Shown here: positions 34,261 to 43,027 of the stretch, in pieces | Position numbering within the stretch: the stretch's first letter is position 1 | Layout: every line of letters starts with the position of its first letter | NCBI GenBank assembly: GCA_003241685.1 | Contig: QFPJ01000022.1 | Coordinates: forward strand, 1-47,581 | Length of the DNA: 47,581 bases | Reading direction: 5' to 3' | Source: Sphingopyxis macrogoltabida | GTDB lineage: Bacteria; Pseudomonadota; Alphaproteobacteria; Sphingomonadales; Sphingomonadaceae | Notes under the pieces: model-generated | Database searches by the model: none | What the model was told of the DNA's origin: nothing | Seen by the model: only the letters and a program-made list of their open reading frames with translations | Position numbers and translations under genes: made by a program

Positions 34261-36282
34261 ATGTCCCAGATGATCCGCGTCACTCTTCCCGATGGCTCTG
34301 CCCGAGAAGTCGCGCGCGGCACGACCCCGGCGCAGATTGCGGCGGACATCGGCCCCGGTCTGGCCAAGGCGGCGCTCGCCGCGAAGATCGACGGCGAGCT
34401 TCGCGACATCATGCGTCCGCTGGAAGAGGATACGAGCCTGGCCCTGGTGACCAGCCGCGACGAGGCCGATGCGCTGGAACTGGTGCGCCACGACTATGCC
34501 CATGTGCTGGCGGAGGCGGTGCAGACCCTGTTTCCGGGCACGCAGATCACCTTCGGTCCCTCGACCAACGACGGCTTCTACTACGATTTCGCGCCGACCG
34601 CCGAACATGGTGCGTTCCGCGACGACGAACTGCCGCTGATCGAGGAAGAGATGCGCCGGATCATCGCCGCCGACCTGCCCCTGACGCGCGAGGTGTGGGA
34701 CCGCGACGACCTGATCGCCAAGTGGCGGGCCGAGGGCGAGACCTTCAAGGCCGAGTGGGCGGCCGAACTGCCCGAGGGCGAGGAATTGACGGTCTATCGC
34801 AGCGGCGGCCGGGATGGGGGCGGGGGCTGGATGGACATGTGCCGCGGCCCGCATCTGGCCTCGACGGGCAAGCTTGATCCCACCGCGTTCAAGCTGACGC
34901 GCGTGTCGGGCGCCTATTGGCGCGGCGACCAGAAGAACGCGCAGCTGAGCCGCATCTATGGCACCGGCTGGCTGAACAAGAAGCAGCTCAACGAACATCT
35001 CGTCCGGCTGGAGGAGGCCGCGAAGCGCGACCATCGCAAGATCGGGCGCGAGATGGACCTGTTCCACCTGCAGGAAGAGGCGCACGGCAGCGTCTTCTGG
35101 CACCCCAAGGGCTATCGCATCTATCGCGAGCTGGAAGCCTATATGCGGCGCGCGATCGACGGCGCCGCCTATCAGGAGGTCAAGACGCCGCAGGTGATGG
35201 ACGCGCGCCAGTGGGAACAGTCGGGCCATTGGGGCAAATATCGCGAGAATATGTTCGTCATCCCCGACGAAATTCCGAATGCCGAAGATGAAGGCCCGAT
35301 CATCTCCGACGCGGCCGAATGGATGGCGCTGAAGCCGATGAACTGCCCGGCGCACGTCCTGATCTTTCGTCAGGGGATCAAGTCGTACCGCGACCTGCCG
35401 TTGCGCATGGCCGAGATGGGCTGCTGCCACCGCAACGAGCCGCATGGCGCGCTGCACGGCATCATGCGCGTGCGCCAGTTCACGCAGGACGACGGCCACA
35501 TCTTTTGCCGCGAGGACCAGATCGTCGAGGAAGTGCGCGCCTTCTGCGAATTGCTCGACCGCGTGTACAGGCAATTGGGCTTCGAAAGCTATGCGGTGAA
35601 GCTCGCGCTGCGTCCCGAAAAGCGCTTCGGCTCGGACGACATGTGGGACAAGGCCGAGCAGGAATTGCGCGAAGCCGTCGCGCGCGCGGGCATGGCGAAC
35701 GACGATTATGGCTGGGAAGAACTGCCGGGCGAGGGCGCTTTCTATGCGCCCAAGCTGGAATTCCACCTGACCGACGCGATCGGGCGGACGTGGCAGTGCG
35801 GGACGATCCAGTCCGACCGCGTGATGCCCGAACGGCTCGACGCGTCCTATATCGGCGAGGATGGCGAGCGCCACCGGCCGGTCATGCTGCACCGCGCGAT
35901 CCTCGGCACCTACGAACGGTTCATCGGCATCTTGATCGAGCATTTCGCGGGCCGTTTCCCGACCTGGCTCGCGCCGGTGCAGGCGGTGGTCGCGACGATC
36001 GTGTCCGACGCCGACGATTATGCGAAGGACGCCGCGGCACAGCTGGAGGCGGCGGGCATCCGCGTCGAAACCGACCTGCGCAACGAAAAGATCAACTACA
36101 AGGTGCGCGAGCACAGCCTGCAAAAAGTCCCGCACCTGCTGGTGGTGGGCAAGCGCGAGGCGGAGGAAGGCACCGTCGCGATCCGCACGCTGGGGCAGGA
36201 GGGGCAGCGCATCCTGCCGCTTGCCGAGGCGATCGCGATGCTGAAGGCCGAGGCGACGCCGCCCGACCTGCGGCCGGCTTGA
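34261..36282 (+). CDS. thrS: Threonine--tRNA ligase
   Basis: A 673-residue class II aminoacyl-tRNA synthetase. The N-terminal TGS domain (IRVTLPDGSAREVARGTTPAQIA) is followed by the editing domain containing HVLAEAVQTLFPGTQITFGP, the catalytic core with MNCPAHVLIF (zinc ligand Cys362), CCHRNEPHGALHGIMRVRQFTQDDGHIFCR (motif 2) and the RPVMLHRAILGTYERFIGILIEHF motif 3, and then the anticodon-binding domain. The ATG at 34261 is used instead of an in-frame ATG at 34168, because the conserved protein begins here and an AGAAAGG site is upstream. The TSUP gene starts within its stop codon. Confidence 0.97.
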   Translation: MSQMIRVTLPDGSAREVARGTTPAQIAADIGPGLAKAALAAKIDGELRDIMRPLEEDTSLALVTSRDEADALELVRHDYAHVLAEAVQTLFPGTQITFGPSTNDGFYYDFAPTAEHGAFRDDELPLIEEEMRRIIAADLPLTREVWDRDDLIAKWRAEGETFKAEWAAELPEGEELTVYRSGGRDGGGGWMDMCRGPHLASTGKLDPTAFKLTRVSGAYWRGDQKNAQLSRIYGTGWLNKKQLNEHLVRLEEAAKRDHRKIGREMDLFHLQEEAHGSVFWHPKGYRIYRELEAYMRRAIDGAAYQEVKTPQVMDARQWEQSGHWGKYRENMFVIPDEIPNAEDEGPIISDAAEWMALKPMNCPAHVLIFRQGIKSYRDLPLRMAEMGCCHRNEPHGALHGIMRVRQFTQDDGHIFCREDQIVEEVRAFCELLDRVYRQLGFESYAVKLALRPEKRFGSDDMWDKAEQELREAVARAGMANDDYGWEELPGEGAFYAPKLEFHLTDAIGRTWQCGTIQSDRVMPERLDASYIGEDGERHRPVMLHRAILGTYERFIGILIEHFAGRFPTWLAPVQAVVATIVSDADDYAKDAAAQLEAAGIRVETDLRNEKINYKVREHSLQKVPHLLVVGKREAEEGTVAIRTLGQEGQRILPLAEAIAMLKAEATPPDLRPA

Positions 36283-37040
36283 CCGGCTTTCAGACGCTTG
36301 TCGGCCTGACCCCGCTCGCCTTTGCCGGCGCGGCGGCGATGACCTTCGGCGCCGCCTATGTCCGCGGGCTGACCGGATTCGGCATGGCGATCATCCTGGT
36401 GCCGCTGCTGGGACTGATCATGGCGCCGGGCGAAGCGGTGGTCATGGGCATCCTGCTGCAACTGCTGATCGGCCCGATAGGCTATCGGCTCATCCTGGCC
36501 GACGCGGACCGCGCCACGGCGCTGCCGATCGGGCTGATCGCGATGGCGATGACGCCGGTGGGCATGGCGGTCCTCGACCGGACGCCGTCCGACATCGCGC
36601 GGCTGCTGATCACGCTGGCAGCGGTCGCCGCTTTCATCGCGGTCCTGCTGCCCAAAAAGCCCGAGGGCCATCGGCCGGGCCGCATCGCGATCGCCGGGAC
36701 GGGCGCGGCGTCGGGCATATTGACCGGCTTCGCCGCGATGCCCGGCCCCCCGGTCGTGCCCTTCTATCTTCGGCGGCGCGTCGAACCGCGCGTCGCGCGC
36801 GCGTCGATGCTGATGATCTTCTTCATGACCGCCATCGCGGGAACGCTCGCCGCCCTGTGGCTGGGCATCGCGACAGGACGGCTGTTCACCCTGTCGGTGC
36901 TCCTGTTCCCGCCGATGTGGCTGGGCAATTTCGTCGGCGCGCGCCACTTCGGGCGCGTCCCGCCGCATGTCTGGCAGGCGATGGTCGCGGTCGTGCTGGG
37001 TATCGCCGCCATATCCGCGCTGGTGCGCCTGTCGAATTAA
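36279..37040 (+). CDS. TSUP/TauE-SafE family membrane permease
   Basis: A 253-residue integral membrane protein of the TauE/SafE (TSUP) family with about seven to eight hydrophobic segments. The family hallmarks are the repeated FGAAYVRGLTGFGMAIILVPLL near the start and the AGTGAASGILTGFAAMPGPPVVPFYL signature in the second half. Relatives move sulfite, sulfoacetate, taurine-derived anions or other organic anions; the ligand is not predictable. The likely start is a TTG that overlaps the thrS stop by 4 bases (TTGA); an ATG at 36339 is the fallback but would cut into the first helix. Its stop shares the TTAA with the convergent permease gene. Confidence 0.85.
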   Translation: MTGFQTLVGLTPLAFAGAAAMTFGAAYVRGLTGFGMAIILVPLLGLIMAPGEAVVMGILLQLLIGPIGYRLILADADRATALPIGLIAMAMTPVGMAVLDRTPSDIARLLITLAAVAAFIAVLLPKKPEGHRPGRIAIAGTGAASGILTGFAAMPGPPVVPFYLRRRVEPRVARASMLMIFFMTAIAGTLAALWLGIATGRLFTLSVLLFPPMWLGNFVGARHFGRVPPHVWQAMVAVVLGIAAISALVRLSN

Positions 37041-39538
37041 AGGCTGCGCAGCGCCTGTGCGGGTTTCGCGGACAGCAGGGGCCAGCTTCCGGCGATGCCG
37101 ATCAGGAAGGACAGGCCGGCGCCGCCGATGAGCGTGAGGCCGACGATAAGCGGGTCGGGTACGAAGCCGAAGTCGAAAAGCTGCGTGACCACATACCACG
37201 CGCCGGCCAGCCCCAGCGCGAGCGCCAGCACCGCCAGGATGGCGGCGAGGATCGCATATTCGACGCCCTGCGCCCCCAATATCTGCCCGCGCGTCGCGCC
37301 GAGCAGCTTCAGGACGACGCTGTCGTAAACGCGTCGTTCGCGGCTGGCCGCGATGGCGCCGATCAGCACGGCGATGCCCGCGAGGATCGCGATGCTCGCG
37401 GCGGCGGCGATCGCCTGGCTCATCTGGGTGAGCAGCGTGGTGACCTGCGATACCACATCGCGGACCTGGATCAGCGAGGCCGAGGGGAAGGCGCGCGGGA
37501 TGCTGCGCGCCAGGTCGGTTTCGGCGCGTTCGTTTACCGCGACCGTCGCGACCATGTTGTGCGGCGCGGCGTCGAAAGTGCCCGGCGAAAAGACGAGGAC
37601 ATAGTTCAGGCCGAAATTGTCCCAGTCGACGGTGCGGAAGGACGCGACCTTGGCCTGCACCTCGACCCCCAGCACATTGACCGACAGCGTATCGCCCAGC
37701 TTCAGGCCGAGCGAGGTCGCGACCTCCTGTTCGACGCTGACCAGCGGCGGGCCGTCATAATCCGCCGCCCACCACGTCCCGCCGACCAGCGTGCTGCCAT
37801 TGGGCAGGACCGGGCTGTAGGTCAGGCCGCGATCGCCGCGCAAGACCCACGCACCCTCGGGCAACTCGGCGAGTTCGTCGACGCGCTGGCCCGCATATTC
37901 GGTGACGCTGCCGCGCAGCGCCGGGATCATGTTGACCTCGGCCCGGCGGTCGGCGGCCTCGACCGTCGTGCGGAACCGGGCCACCTGATCGCGCGGAACG
38001 TCGAGGACGAAGAAACTGGGCGCGCGTTGCGGCACGGTGGAGCGGATTTCGTTGGTGATGCTGGTCTGGATCGCGGCCAGGGTGACGAACAGCGTCAGGC
38101 CCAGGCCCAGCGCGACGACCAGGGCGCCGGTCGCCGCGCCCGGCCGGTGCAAATTGGCAAGCGCCAGGCGAAACAGCGGGCGGCGCGGACGCGGCAGGCG
38201 GCTCGCGCCATGACGCACCAGCCAGCCGAGCCCGACGAGGATGAGCAGCAGGCCGACGGCGGCGGCGATGAAACCCGCCGCGAACAAGGGTTCGCGCGCG
38301 GTGCCGACGGCCAGCGCGACGATCGCGGCGAAGGCGGCCGCCACCGCGATCAGCGTCGGCCGGTCGATGCGGCCGGTGCCGCCGACGGCCGCGCGATAGA
38401 GGCCGGCGGCGGGCACATGGCGCGTCGCGGCGAGCGGCGGCAGCGCAAAGGCCAGCGCGATGAGCAGGCCGTAGGCCGCGCTGACGGCGAGCGGCAGCGG
38501 ATAGATGGCGATGCCCGGCTTCACCGGCAGCACGTCGCCGGCGACCCAGCCGATCGCCGCCGGCGCCAGCGCCCCGACGATCAGCCCCGCGACGATCGAC
38601 AGCGCGGCGACGGCCAGTATCTGGAGGCCATAGATGCGCGCGACCGTCCCGCTGTCGGCGCCCAGCACCTTCAGCGTGGCAAGGCCGGGGCGCTTGCCGG
38701 CGAGGTAGGAGGCGACGCCATTGCCGACGCCGATTCCCGCGATGACGAGCGCGGCGAGCCCGACCAGCGACAGGAACTGGCCCATGCGTTCGATGAAGCG
38801 CCGCGTGCCGGGTGCGCCGTTGCTGCGATCGGTGACGTCCCATCCGGCCTGCGGAAAGTCCGCCGTCAACTGCTTGCCGACCGCTTCGGGATCGGCATCG
38901 GCGGGCAGGCGGACGCGATATTTGCTTTCATACAGGCTGCCGGGCTGGACGAGCCGGGTCGCCGCCAGATCGCCCATGCCGATCATCGCGACTGGTCCGA
39001 TCGTGAAACCTTCGCCCAGCCGGTCGGGTTCTTCGGCCAGGATGCCGTCGATACGGAACGCTTTTTCGCCGAACTTTACTCTGTCGCCGACCGCCAGTTG
39101 CAGACGTGACGCCAGGTCTTTGCCGATCCAGATCGCGCCCGGCGGCGGCGGGCCTTTTCGCGCGCCGGTTTCCAGCCGCAGCGAGCCATAGAGCGGATAG
39201 GCGGCGTCGACCGCCTTCAGTTCGGCCAGCAAGGCCTCGCCGTCGGGGTCGTTCGCCATCGCGCGCATGCGGACGGTTGCCGACGGCGTCCCGACCTTCC
39301 GAAACGCGGCCATTTCCTCCGTCGTGGCTTCGCGCTGCGCCATTTCGAACTCGATGTCGCCGCCCAGGATCGTCTGACCGCGCGTTTCCAGTTCGGAGGT
39401 GATGCCGCGCGTCAGGCTGCCGATCGCGGCGAGCGTCGCGACGCCAAGGAACAGGCAGACGGCGAGCAGGCGGAGGCCGCGGATGCGCGCGGCAAGGTCG
39501 CGCCGCGCGATGCGCCAGAGCGTGGCGAGCGGCAGCAC
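37037..39538 (-). CDS. ABC transporter permease, FtsX-like (YbbP-type)
   Basis: An 833-residue protein with two FtsX-type modules: an N-terminal membrane helix, a large periplasmic domain (about 40-240), three membrane helices, a linker with four more helices (about 330-470), a second periplasmic domain (about 480-680), and the final membrane helices with GAIAASRERRVYDSVVLKLLGATRGQILGAQGVEYA. This is the COG3127 architecture paired with the ATPase just upstream. In E. coli the equivalent YbbA-YbbP pair lies next to tesA, as here. The start is GTG, directly abutting the ATPase stop. The transported or extruded substrate is unknown. Confidence 0.92.
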   Translation of the reverse strand: MLPLATLWRIARRDLAARIRGLRLLAVCLFLGVATLAAIGSLTRGITSELETRGQTILGGDIEFEMAQREATTEEMAAFRKVGTPSATVRMRAMANDPDGEALLAELKAVDAAYPLYGSLRLETGARKGPPPPGAIWIGKDLASRLQLAVGDRVKFGEKAFRIDGILAEEPDRLGEGFTIGPVAMIGMGDLAATRLVQPGSLYESKYRVRLPADADPEAVGKQLTADFPQAGWDVTDRSNGAPGTRRFIERMGQFLSLVGLAALVIAGIGVGNGVASYLAGKRPGLATLKVLGADSGTVARIYGLQILAVAALSIVAGLIVGALAPAAIGWVAGDVLPVKPGIAIYPLPLAVSAAYGLLIALAFALPPLAATRHVPAAGLYRAAVGGTGRIDRPTLIAVAAAFAAIVALAVGTAREPLFAAGFIAAAVGLLLILVGLGWLVRHGASRLPRPRRPLFRLALANLHRPGAATGALVVALGLGLTLFVTLAAIQTSITNEIRSTVPQRAPSFFVLDVPRDQVARFRTTVEAADRRAEVNMIPALRGSVTEYAGQRVDELAELPEGAWVLRGDRGLTYSPVLPNGSTLVGGTWWAADYDGPPLVSVEQEVATSLGLKLGDTLSVNVLGVEVQAKVASFRTVDWDNFGLNYVLVFSPGTFDAAPHNMVATVAVNERAETDLARSIPRAFPSASLIQVRDVVSQVTTLLTQMSQAIAAAASIAILAGIAVLIGAIAASRERRVYDSVVLKLLGATRGQILGAQGVEYAILAAILAVLALALGLAGAWYVVTQLFDFGFVPDPLIVGLTLIGGAGLSFLIGIAGSWPLLSAKPAQALRSL

Positions 39539-40252
39539 CTAGGCCGCCCGCTCTTCGATCTTGCCGTCGTGCATCGTGACGACGCGGTCGCAATGCTGCG
39601 CCAGTTCGGGGTCGTGGGTGATGATCAGCAGCGTCGCGCCCAGCGCCGCGCGCCGCGCAAAGATGAGGTCGATGATCGCGTGGCCGGTCGCGGTGTCGAG
39701 GTTGCCGGTGGGTTCGTCGGCGAAGATGATCGCGGGGCTGCTCGCCATGGCGCGCGCGATGGCGACGCGCTGCTGCTCGCCGCCCGACAGTTGCGAGGGG
39801 TAATGGGTCAGCCGGTGGCCGAGCCCGACCGCTTCCAGTTCGGCGGCGGCGCGGCCGAACGGATCGTCGATGCCGGCCAGTTCCAGCGGCACCGCGACAT
39901 TTTCCAGCGCGGTCATCGTCGGCAGCAGGTGAAAGGCCTGCAGCACGATGCCGATGCGGCCGCGCCGCGCGCGGGCCAGCGCGTCCTCGTCCATCGCCGC
40001 GAAATCGAGCCCCGCAACGCGGACCGTGCCACCGCCCGCGCGCTCGAGCCCGGCGAGCACCGCCATCAACGAGCTTTTGCCCGATCCCGACGGGCCGAGC
40101 AGGGCGATCGATGTCCCGGCCTGTACCTCCAGATCGACGCCGCGCAATATTTCGACGGGGGCCTTGTCGCTGCCGAGCGTCAGCGTCACATTGTGCGCGG
40201 CGATCGCCGGTGCCGGCGCCGCGCCTGCGGGGGGGCGGGGAGAGTTGGTCAA
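39539..40252 (-). CDS. ABC transporter ATP-binding protein (YbbA/LolD-type)
   Basis: A 237-residue ATPase of the MacB/LolD/YbbA group. Walker A is GPSGSGKSS, the Q-loop region is GIVLQAFHLLPTMTALENVAVPLEL, the signature is LSGGEQQRVAIARA, Walker B is IIFADEPTGNLD and the switch His is in LIITHDPELA. It energises the large permease encoded immediately downstream. The ATG at 40252 lies 17 bases from the start of the divergent esterase gene at 40270, so the two transcripts share or overlap promoters. It is read as a module for envelope lipid or membrane maintenance together with the esterase, by analogy only. Confidence 0.93.
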   Translation of the reverse strand: MTNSPRPPAGAAPAPAIAAHNVTLTLGSDKAPVEILRGVDLEVQAGTSIALLGPSGSGKSSLMAVLAGLERAGGGTVRVAGLDFAAMDEDALARARRGRIGIVLQAFHLLPTMTALENVAVPLELAGIDDPFGRAAAELEAVGLGHRLTHYPSQLSGGEQQRVAIARAMASSPAIIFADEPTGNLDTATGHAIIDLIFARRAALGATLLIITHDPELAQHCDRVVTMHDGKIEERAA

Positions 40253-40269
40253 GAAAGGACCCTTTGGAG

Positions 40270-40983
40270 ATGAGAACGACCGGGTGGCGCTCTTTCATGA
40301 TATATGGTGGTTTGGCCGTGCTTTGCCAACCGCTTGCGGCTTGCGGTTCGGCGGAAACGCCAGCCGCGTCGACTAACGACCGGACGGCGGCAAAGTCCGC
40401 GGCGCCGGTTCCCGCCGATGCGCCGCTGGTGATCGCGTTCGGGGACAGCCTCTATGCCGGCTATCAGCTCGGACCGCGCGAGGGGCTGGCGCCGCAGCTT
40501 CAGGCCGCGCTTGCCGCCGATGGCGTCGTCGCGCGCGTCCAGAACGCCGGGGTGTCGGGGGACACGACGGCGGCGGGACGCCAGCGCCTGTCCTTCGTGC
40601 TCGACAATGCGAAGGTGAAGCCGGCGCTGGTGCTGCTGGGACTTGGCGGCAACGACATGCTGCGCGGGATCGGCCCGGACCAGACCCGCGCCAATCTCGA
40701 CGCGATGCTGGCCGATCTTCGGAAACGCGATATTCCCGTCGTGCTGACCGGCATGGTCGCCGCGCCCAATCTGGGCGGCGACTATGCCGCGCGGTTCAAC
40801 CCGATCTTTCCCGAACTGGCGGCCCAATATGGCGCCAGCCTCTATCCCTTCATCCTCGACAATGTCGTGACCGACAAATCGCTGATGCTGGGCGACAATA
40901 TTCATCCCAATGCCAAGGGGGTGACGGTGATCGCCGAAGCGTTGGCGCCGTTGGTCGAACAGGCGCTTCCGGACGCGGAATAA
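40270..40983 (+). CDS. Arylesterase / TesA-type SGNH hydrolase
   Basis: A 237-residue exported GDSL-family hydrolase related to E. coli TesA (thioesterase I/protease I/lysophospholipase L1). The N-terminus (MIYGGLAVLCQPLAAC) reads as a lipoprotein or secretion signal with a lipobox Cys. Block I is AFGDSLYAGYQL with the nucleophile Ser, block II NAGVSGDTTAAG, block III GLGGNDMLRG, block V DNIHPNAKG with the Asp-His pair. An alternative start is the ATG at 40297. It is divergent from a YbbA-YbbP-like ABC pair, the same neighbourhood as tesA in E. coli, which supports the name. Confidence 0.92.
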   Translation: MRTTGWRSFMIYGGLAVLCQPLAACGSAETPAASTNDRTAAKSAAPVPADAPLVIAFGDSLYAGYQLGPREGLAPQLQAALAADGVVARVQNAGVSGDTTAAGRQRLSFVLDNAKVKPALVLLGLGGNDMLRGIGPDQTRANLDAMLADLRKRDIPVVLTGMVAAPNLGGDYAARFNPIFPELAAQYGASLYPFILDNVVTDKSLMLGDNIHPNAKGVTVIAEALAPLVEQALPDAE

Positions 40984-40995
40984 TCGCGACCGGCG

Positions 40996-41646
40996 TCAGG
41001 GCGCGCGCAGTTTTCCGGCGCGCGTCCGCCAGCTTTCCGCCAGCACATCCATCGCGGCGAGCGCGTCCAGCGCGGCGGGGTCGCGCTTCGCGTCGCCCGC
41101 GACCAGCAGGCCGAACACGCGTTCGACCGTCCATTCGGGCAGCGGCCGTTCAACGAGGTCGAGCGTGTCGCCGGACGCGACGCGGCCTTCCTCGATCACG
41201 CGGTAATACCAGCCGCTGCGCCGGGTCTTGACCACGATCGCCGGGACACTGGCGGCGCCGAAGCGGTGTCCCAGCTTCCAGCATGGCTGGCGCCCCTGGC
41301 TGATCTCGACCAGCGCGCTGCCGAGCCGGTAGCGGTCGCCGATCGCGGCTTCCTTCTCGACCAGGCCGGCGGTCGACACATTCTCCCCGAACGCGCCCGC
41401 ATGGGCGAGCAGGGCATGGCCCTCCAGCCGATCGGTCCAGAAAGGATAATGATCGCGCGGATAATGGTGGATCGCCTTGTCCGGACCGCCATGCACCGAC
41501 AGGTCGGCCTGTTCGTCGCCCGCGATACCAAGGAAGCCGACCCGGCGGCCATCGGCGACGGGCGCCTTGGCGATCGCGCTTGTCTCGCCCTTGTCGCCGA
41601 AAGGCCGCGCGGCGCCGACCAACAGCGATTCGACGATATAGCTCAT
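40996..41646 (-). CDS. MOSC domain protein, YiiM-like
   Basis: A 216-residue protein with a MOSC domain (about 25-165): VHGGPDKAIHHYPRDHY, GAFGENVSTAGL, GDRYRLGSALVEISQGRQPCWKLGHRF with the conserved Cys of the sulfur-carrier region, and SGWYYRVIEEGRVASGD. YiiM-type proteins are molybdenum-cofactor-dependent and detoxify N-hydroxylated base analogues in E. coli, so a similar reductive role is plausible. The ATG at 41646 overlaps the YnfA-family stop by 4 bases. It is convergent with the esterase gene, 12 bases apart. Confidence 0.88.
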   Translation of the reverse strand: MSYIVESLLVGAARPFGDKGETSAIAKAPVADGRRVGFLGIAGDEQADLSVHGGPDKAIHHYPRDHYPFWTDRLEGHALLAHAGAFGENVSTAGLVEKEAAIGDRYRLGSALVEISQGRQPCWKLGHRFGAASVPAIVVKTRRSGWYYRVIEEGRVASGDTLDLVERPLPEWTVERVFGLLVAGDAKRDPAALDALAAMDVLAESWRTRAGKLRAP

Positions 41647-41972
41647 ACGGCGGCGCCGCGCGGACCGAACAGGATGATCGCCGCGCCGCCCAGGCAGACG
41701 ATCGCGCCGACGATGTCCCAGCGATCGGGCTTGGCGCCTTCGACCGCCCACAGCCACAGGATCGCGGACACGATATAGACGCCGCCATAGGCGGCATAGG
41801 TCCGCCCGGCATGATCGGCCTCGACCAGCGTCAGCAGCCACGCGAACAGGGCCAGCGACGCCATGCCCGGAACCAGCCACCACACCGACTTGTCGAGCCG
41901 CAGCCAGGCCCAGAAAGCGAAGCATCCGGCGATCTCGGCCAGCGCGGCGGCGATATAGGCAAAGGCGGTCAT
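41643..41972 (-). CDS. YnfA family (UPF0060) membrane protein
   Basis: A 109-residue protein with four membrane helices and the clear UPF0060 pattern: AALAEIAGCFAFWAWLRLDKSVWWLVPG, and FAWLLTLVEADHAGRTYAAYGGVYIVSAILWLWAVEG, ending GAIVCLGGAAIILFGPRG. The fold is that of small multidrug resistance proteins, and YnfA has been linked to drug efflux, but transport by this copy is unproven. The ATG at 41972 is taken rather than one at 42113 because the conserved helix starts here. It is coupled to the MOSC gene. Confidence 0.92.
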   Translation of the reverse strand: MTAFAYIAAALAEIAGCFAFWAWLRLDKSVWWLVPGMASLALFAWLLTLVEADHAGRTYAAYGGVYIVSAILWLWAVEGAKPDRWDIVGAIVCLGGAAIILFGPRGAAV

Positions 41973-42068
41973 GGGCGCACCGTGGCGCGAACCGGGGCAA
42001 AAGGAAAGCGGACAGCGCCTGTCCCTTTCCGACAGGCAGCGGGACGACGGTATCGACGTCGCGGCCAT

Positions 42069-42263
42069 CGTCATCCCGGAGGACGTGGGCGATGACCCCT
42101 TGCCATGCCCCATGCGTCATTGCGAGGAGCGGAGCGACGAAGCAATCTCCAGCGATCGACAAGGCGGAACGATGGCTGGAGATTGCTTCCCCCGGCTTTC
42201 GCCGGGCTCGCAATGACGCTTACGAATCAAACGGGATCATTGCTGGCTTGCTCCGGGATGACG
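42069..42263. repeat. Outer inverted repeat pair flanking another repeat
   Basis: CGTCATCCCGGAG (42069-42081) and CTCCGGGATGACG (42251-42263) are perfectly inverted copies about 170 bases apart and surround the palindromic element at 42114-42219. The CGTCATCCCGG motif is typical of alphaproteobacterial dispersed repeats. The gene-free stretch 41973-42363 otherwise holds only this nest and a terminator. Confidence 0.7.
42114..42219. repeat. 106-bp palindromic repeat (GCGTCATTGCGAG family)
   Basis: Outer arms GCGTCATTGCGAG (42114-42126) and CTCGCAATGACGC (42207-42219), inner arms GAAGCAATCTCCAG (42139-42152) and CTGGAGATTGCTTC (42176-42189), all perfectly inverted. The motif is common between genes in alphaproteobacteria. 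It carries no coding capacity and is probably a non-autonomous mobile element. Confidence 0.88.
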
Positions 42264-42302
42264 AAAAGTGGGGGCGCGTGCTTCCTGCCCTCACCTTGGC
42301 GC

Positions 42303-42338
42303 CAAAAGAAAAGGGGCGGCCCCGCAAGGCCGCCCCTT
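42303..42338 (-). terminator. Rho-independent terminator of the outer-membrane barrel gene
   Basis: A perfect 11-bp stem (AAGGGGCGGCC at 42311-42321 with GGCCGCCCCTT at 42328-42338, 6-base loop), followed on the minus strand by TTCTTTTG. It lies 25 bases beyond the stop of the gene at 42364. Confidence 0.9.
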
Positions 42339-42363
42339 CCTGTCTCGACGCTGTTCCGAAGGA

Positions 42364-42822
42364 TCAGAAAGCGAAGCCGACGCCGACGCTGAAGGTGTCG
42401 AAGTCGCTGAAGTTGCCGATGAACTGGTGGCGATATTCGGCCTTCACATAGCTGTTGAGGCCAATCTTGTGCTGATAGCCGGCACCCAGATACGGGTCGT
42501 CGATATCGGTGAAGGTGTAGCCGCCGGCGATATAGGCCTTGCCGACGTCGCCGACCTTGGCGCCGAAGCGGCCACCGGCCGAGAATTGAACGTCGGCGCC
42601 ATCGGTCAGAACCTTGTCGCCCGCAACTTCGGCGCCCACGAAGGTGCCGGTGCCGAGGTCGAAGTCATAACCGGCCGCGATGCCCAGCGTGGCATCGTCG
42701 AAGCCGCTGCCGGTGACGTAGCCGCCGCGCGCTTCCACGCGGGCTTCGCCGCCTTCGGCAGCCAGGGCGGGGGTGGCGACAACGGCCGTCAGGAGAGCGG
42801 CTGCAACTGCGAACTTCTTCAT
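42364..42822 (-). CDS. Small outer-membrane beta-barrel protein
   Basis: A 152-residue porin-like protein. The signal peptide (KKFAVAAALLTAVVATPALA) is followed by about eight short amphipathic beta strands alternating with turns (GYDFDLGTGTFVGAEVAG, FGAKVGDVGKAYIAGGYTF, GLNSYVKAEYRHQF) and ends in ...VGVGFAF, the C-terminal aromatic signal for insertion by the BAM complex. The size fits the OmpA/OmpX-like eight-stranded class. It has its own terminator. An AAAGGAAAAG ribosome site precedes the ATG at 42822, which suggests high expression. A 10-bp-arm palindrome lies 115 bases upstream. The function is unknown beyond an envelope role. Confidence 0.9.
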   Translation of the reverse strand: MKKFAVAAALLTAVVATPALAAEGGEARVEARGGYVTGSGFDDATLGIAAGYDFDLGTGTFVGAEVAGDKVLTDGADVQFSAGGRFGAKVGDVGKAYIAGGYTFTDIDDPYLGAGYQHKIGLNSYVKAEYRHQFIGNFSDFDTFSVGVGFAF

Positions 42823-42937
42823 TTTCTTTTCCTTTACATTCAAACCGGCGGCGCCCTTTGGGTCGCGGCCAGGCCCTAAATGGGGTTTCCGCCTGTCGCG
42901 CCAATGAACGGATCGTTCAGAATATGACAATTTTCTT

Positions 42938-42963
42938 ACCTGTGTTGTTTTTGCAACACAGGT
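42938..42963. promoter_or_regulatory. 10-bp-arm palindrome between rlmN and the barrel gene
   Basis: ACCTGTGTTG (42938-42947) and CAACACAGGT (42954-42963) are perfectly inverted with a 6-base loop. No U-tract follows on either strand, so it is more likely an operator for the barrel gene than a strong rlmN terminator, though both are possible. Confidence 0.45.
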
Positions 42964-43027
42964 CGGTTCGGGCGCACGTCGTCGGCGGCCGCCGGGCGGC
43001 CGCAGCGATCGCTTCCGGGGAAGGGGA

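Noticed and set aside
34101..34412. N-terminal extension of the MerC-domain gene
   Set aside because: It would run antisense into the start of thrS and across the palindromic operator; the membrane domain begins after the ATG at 34100.
36857..39109. A 750-codon plus-strand open frame opposite the FtsX-like permease
   Set aside because: Antisense to a permease with clear membrane architecture; composition is Arg/Asp/Gln-rich without hydrophobic segments.
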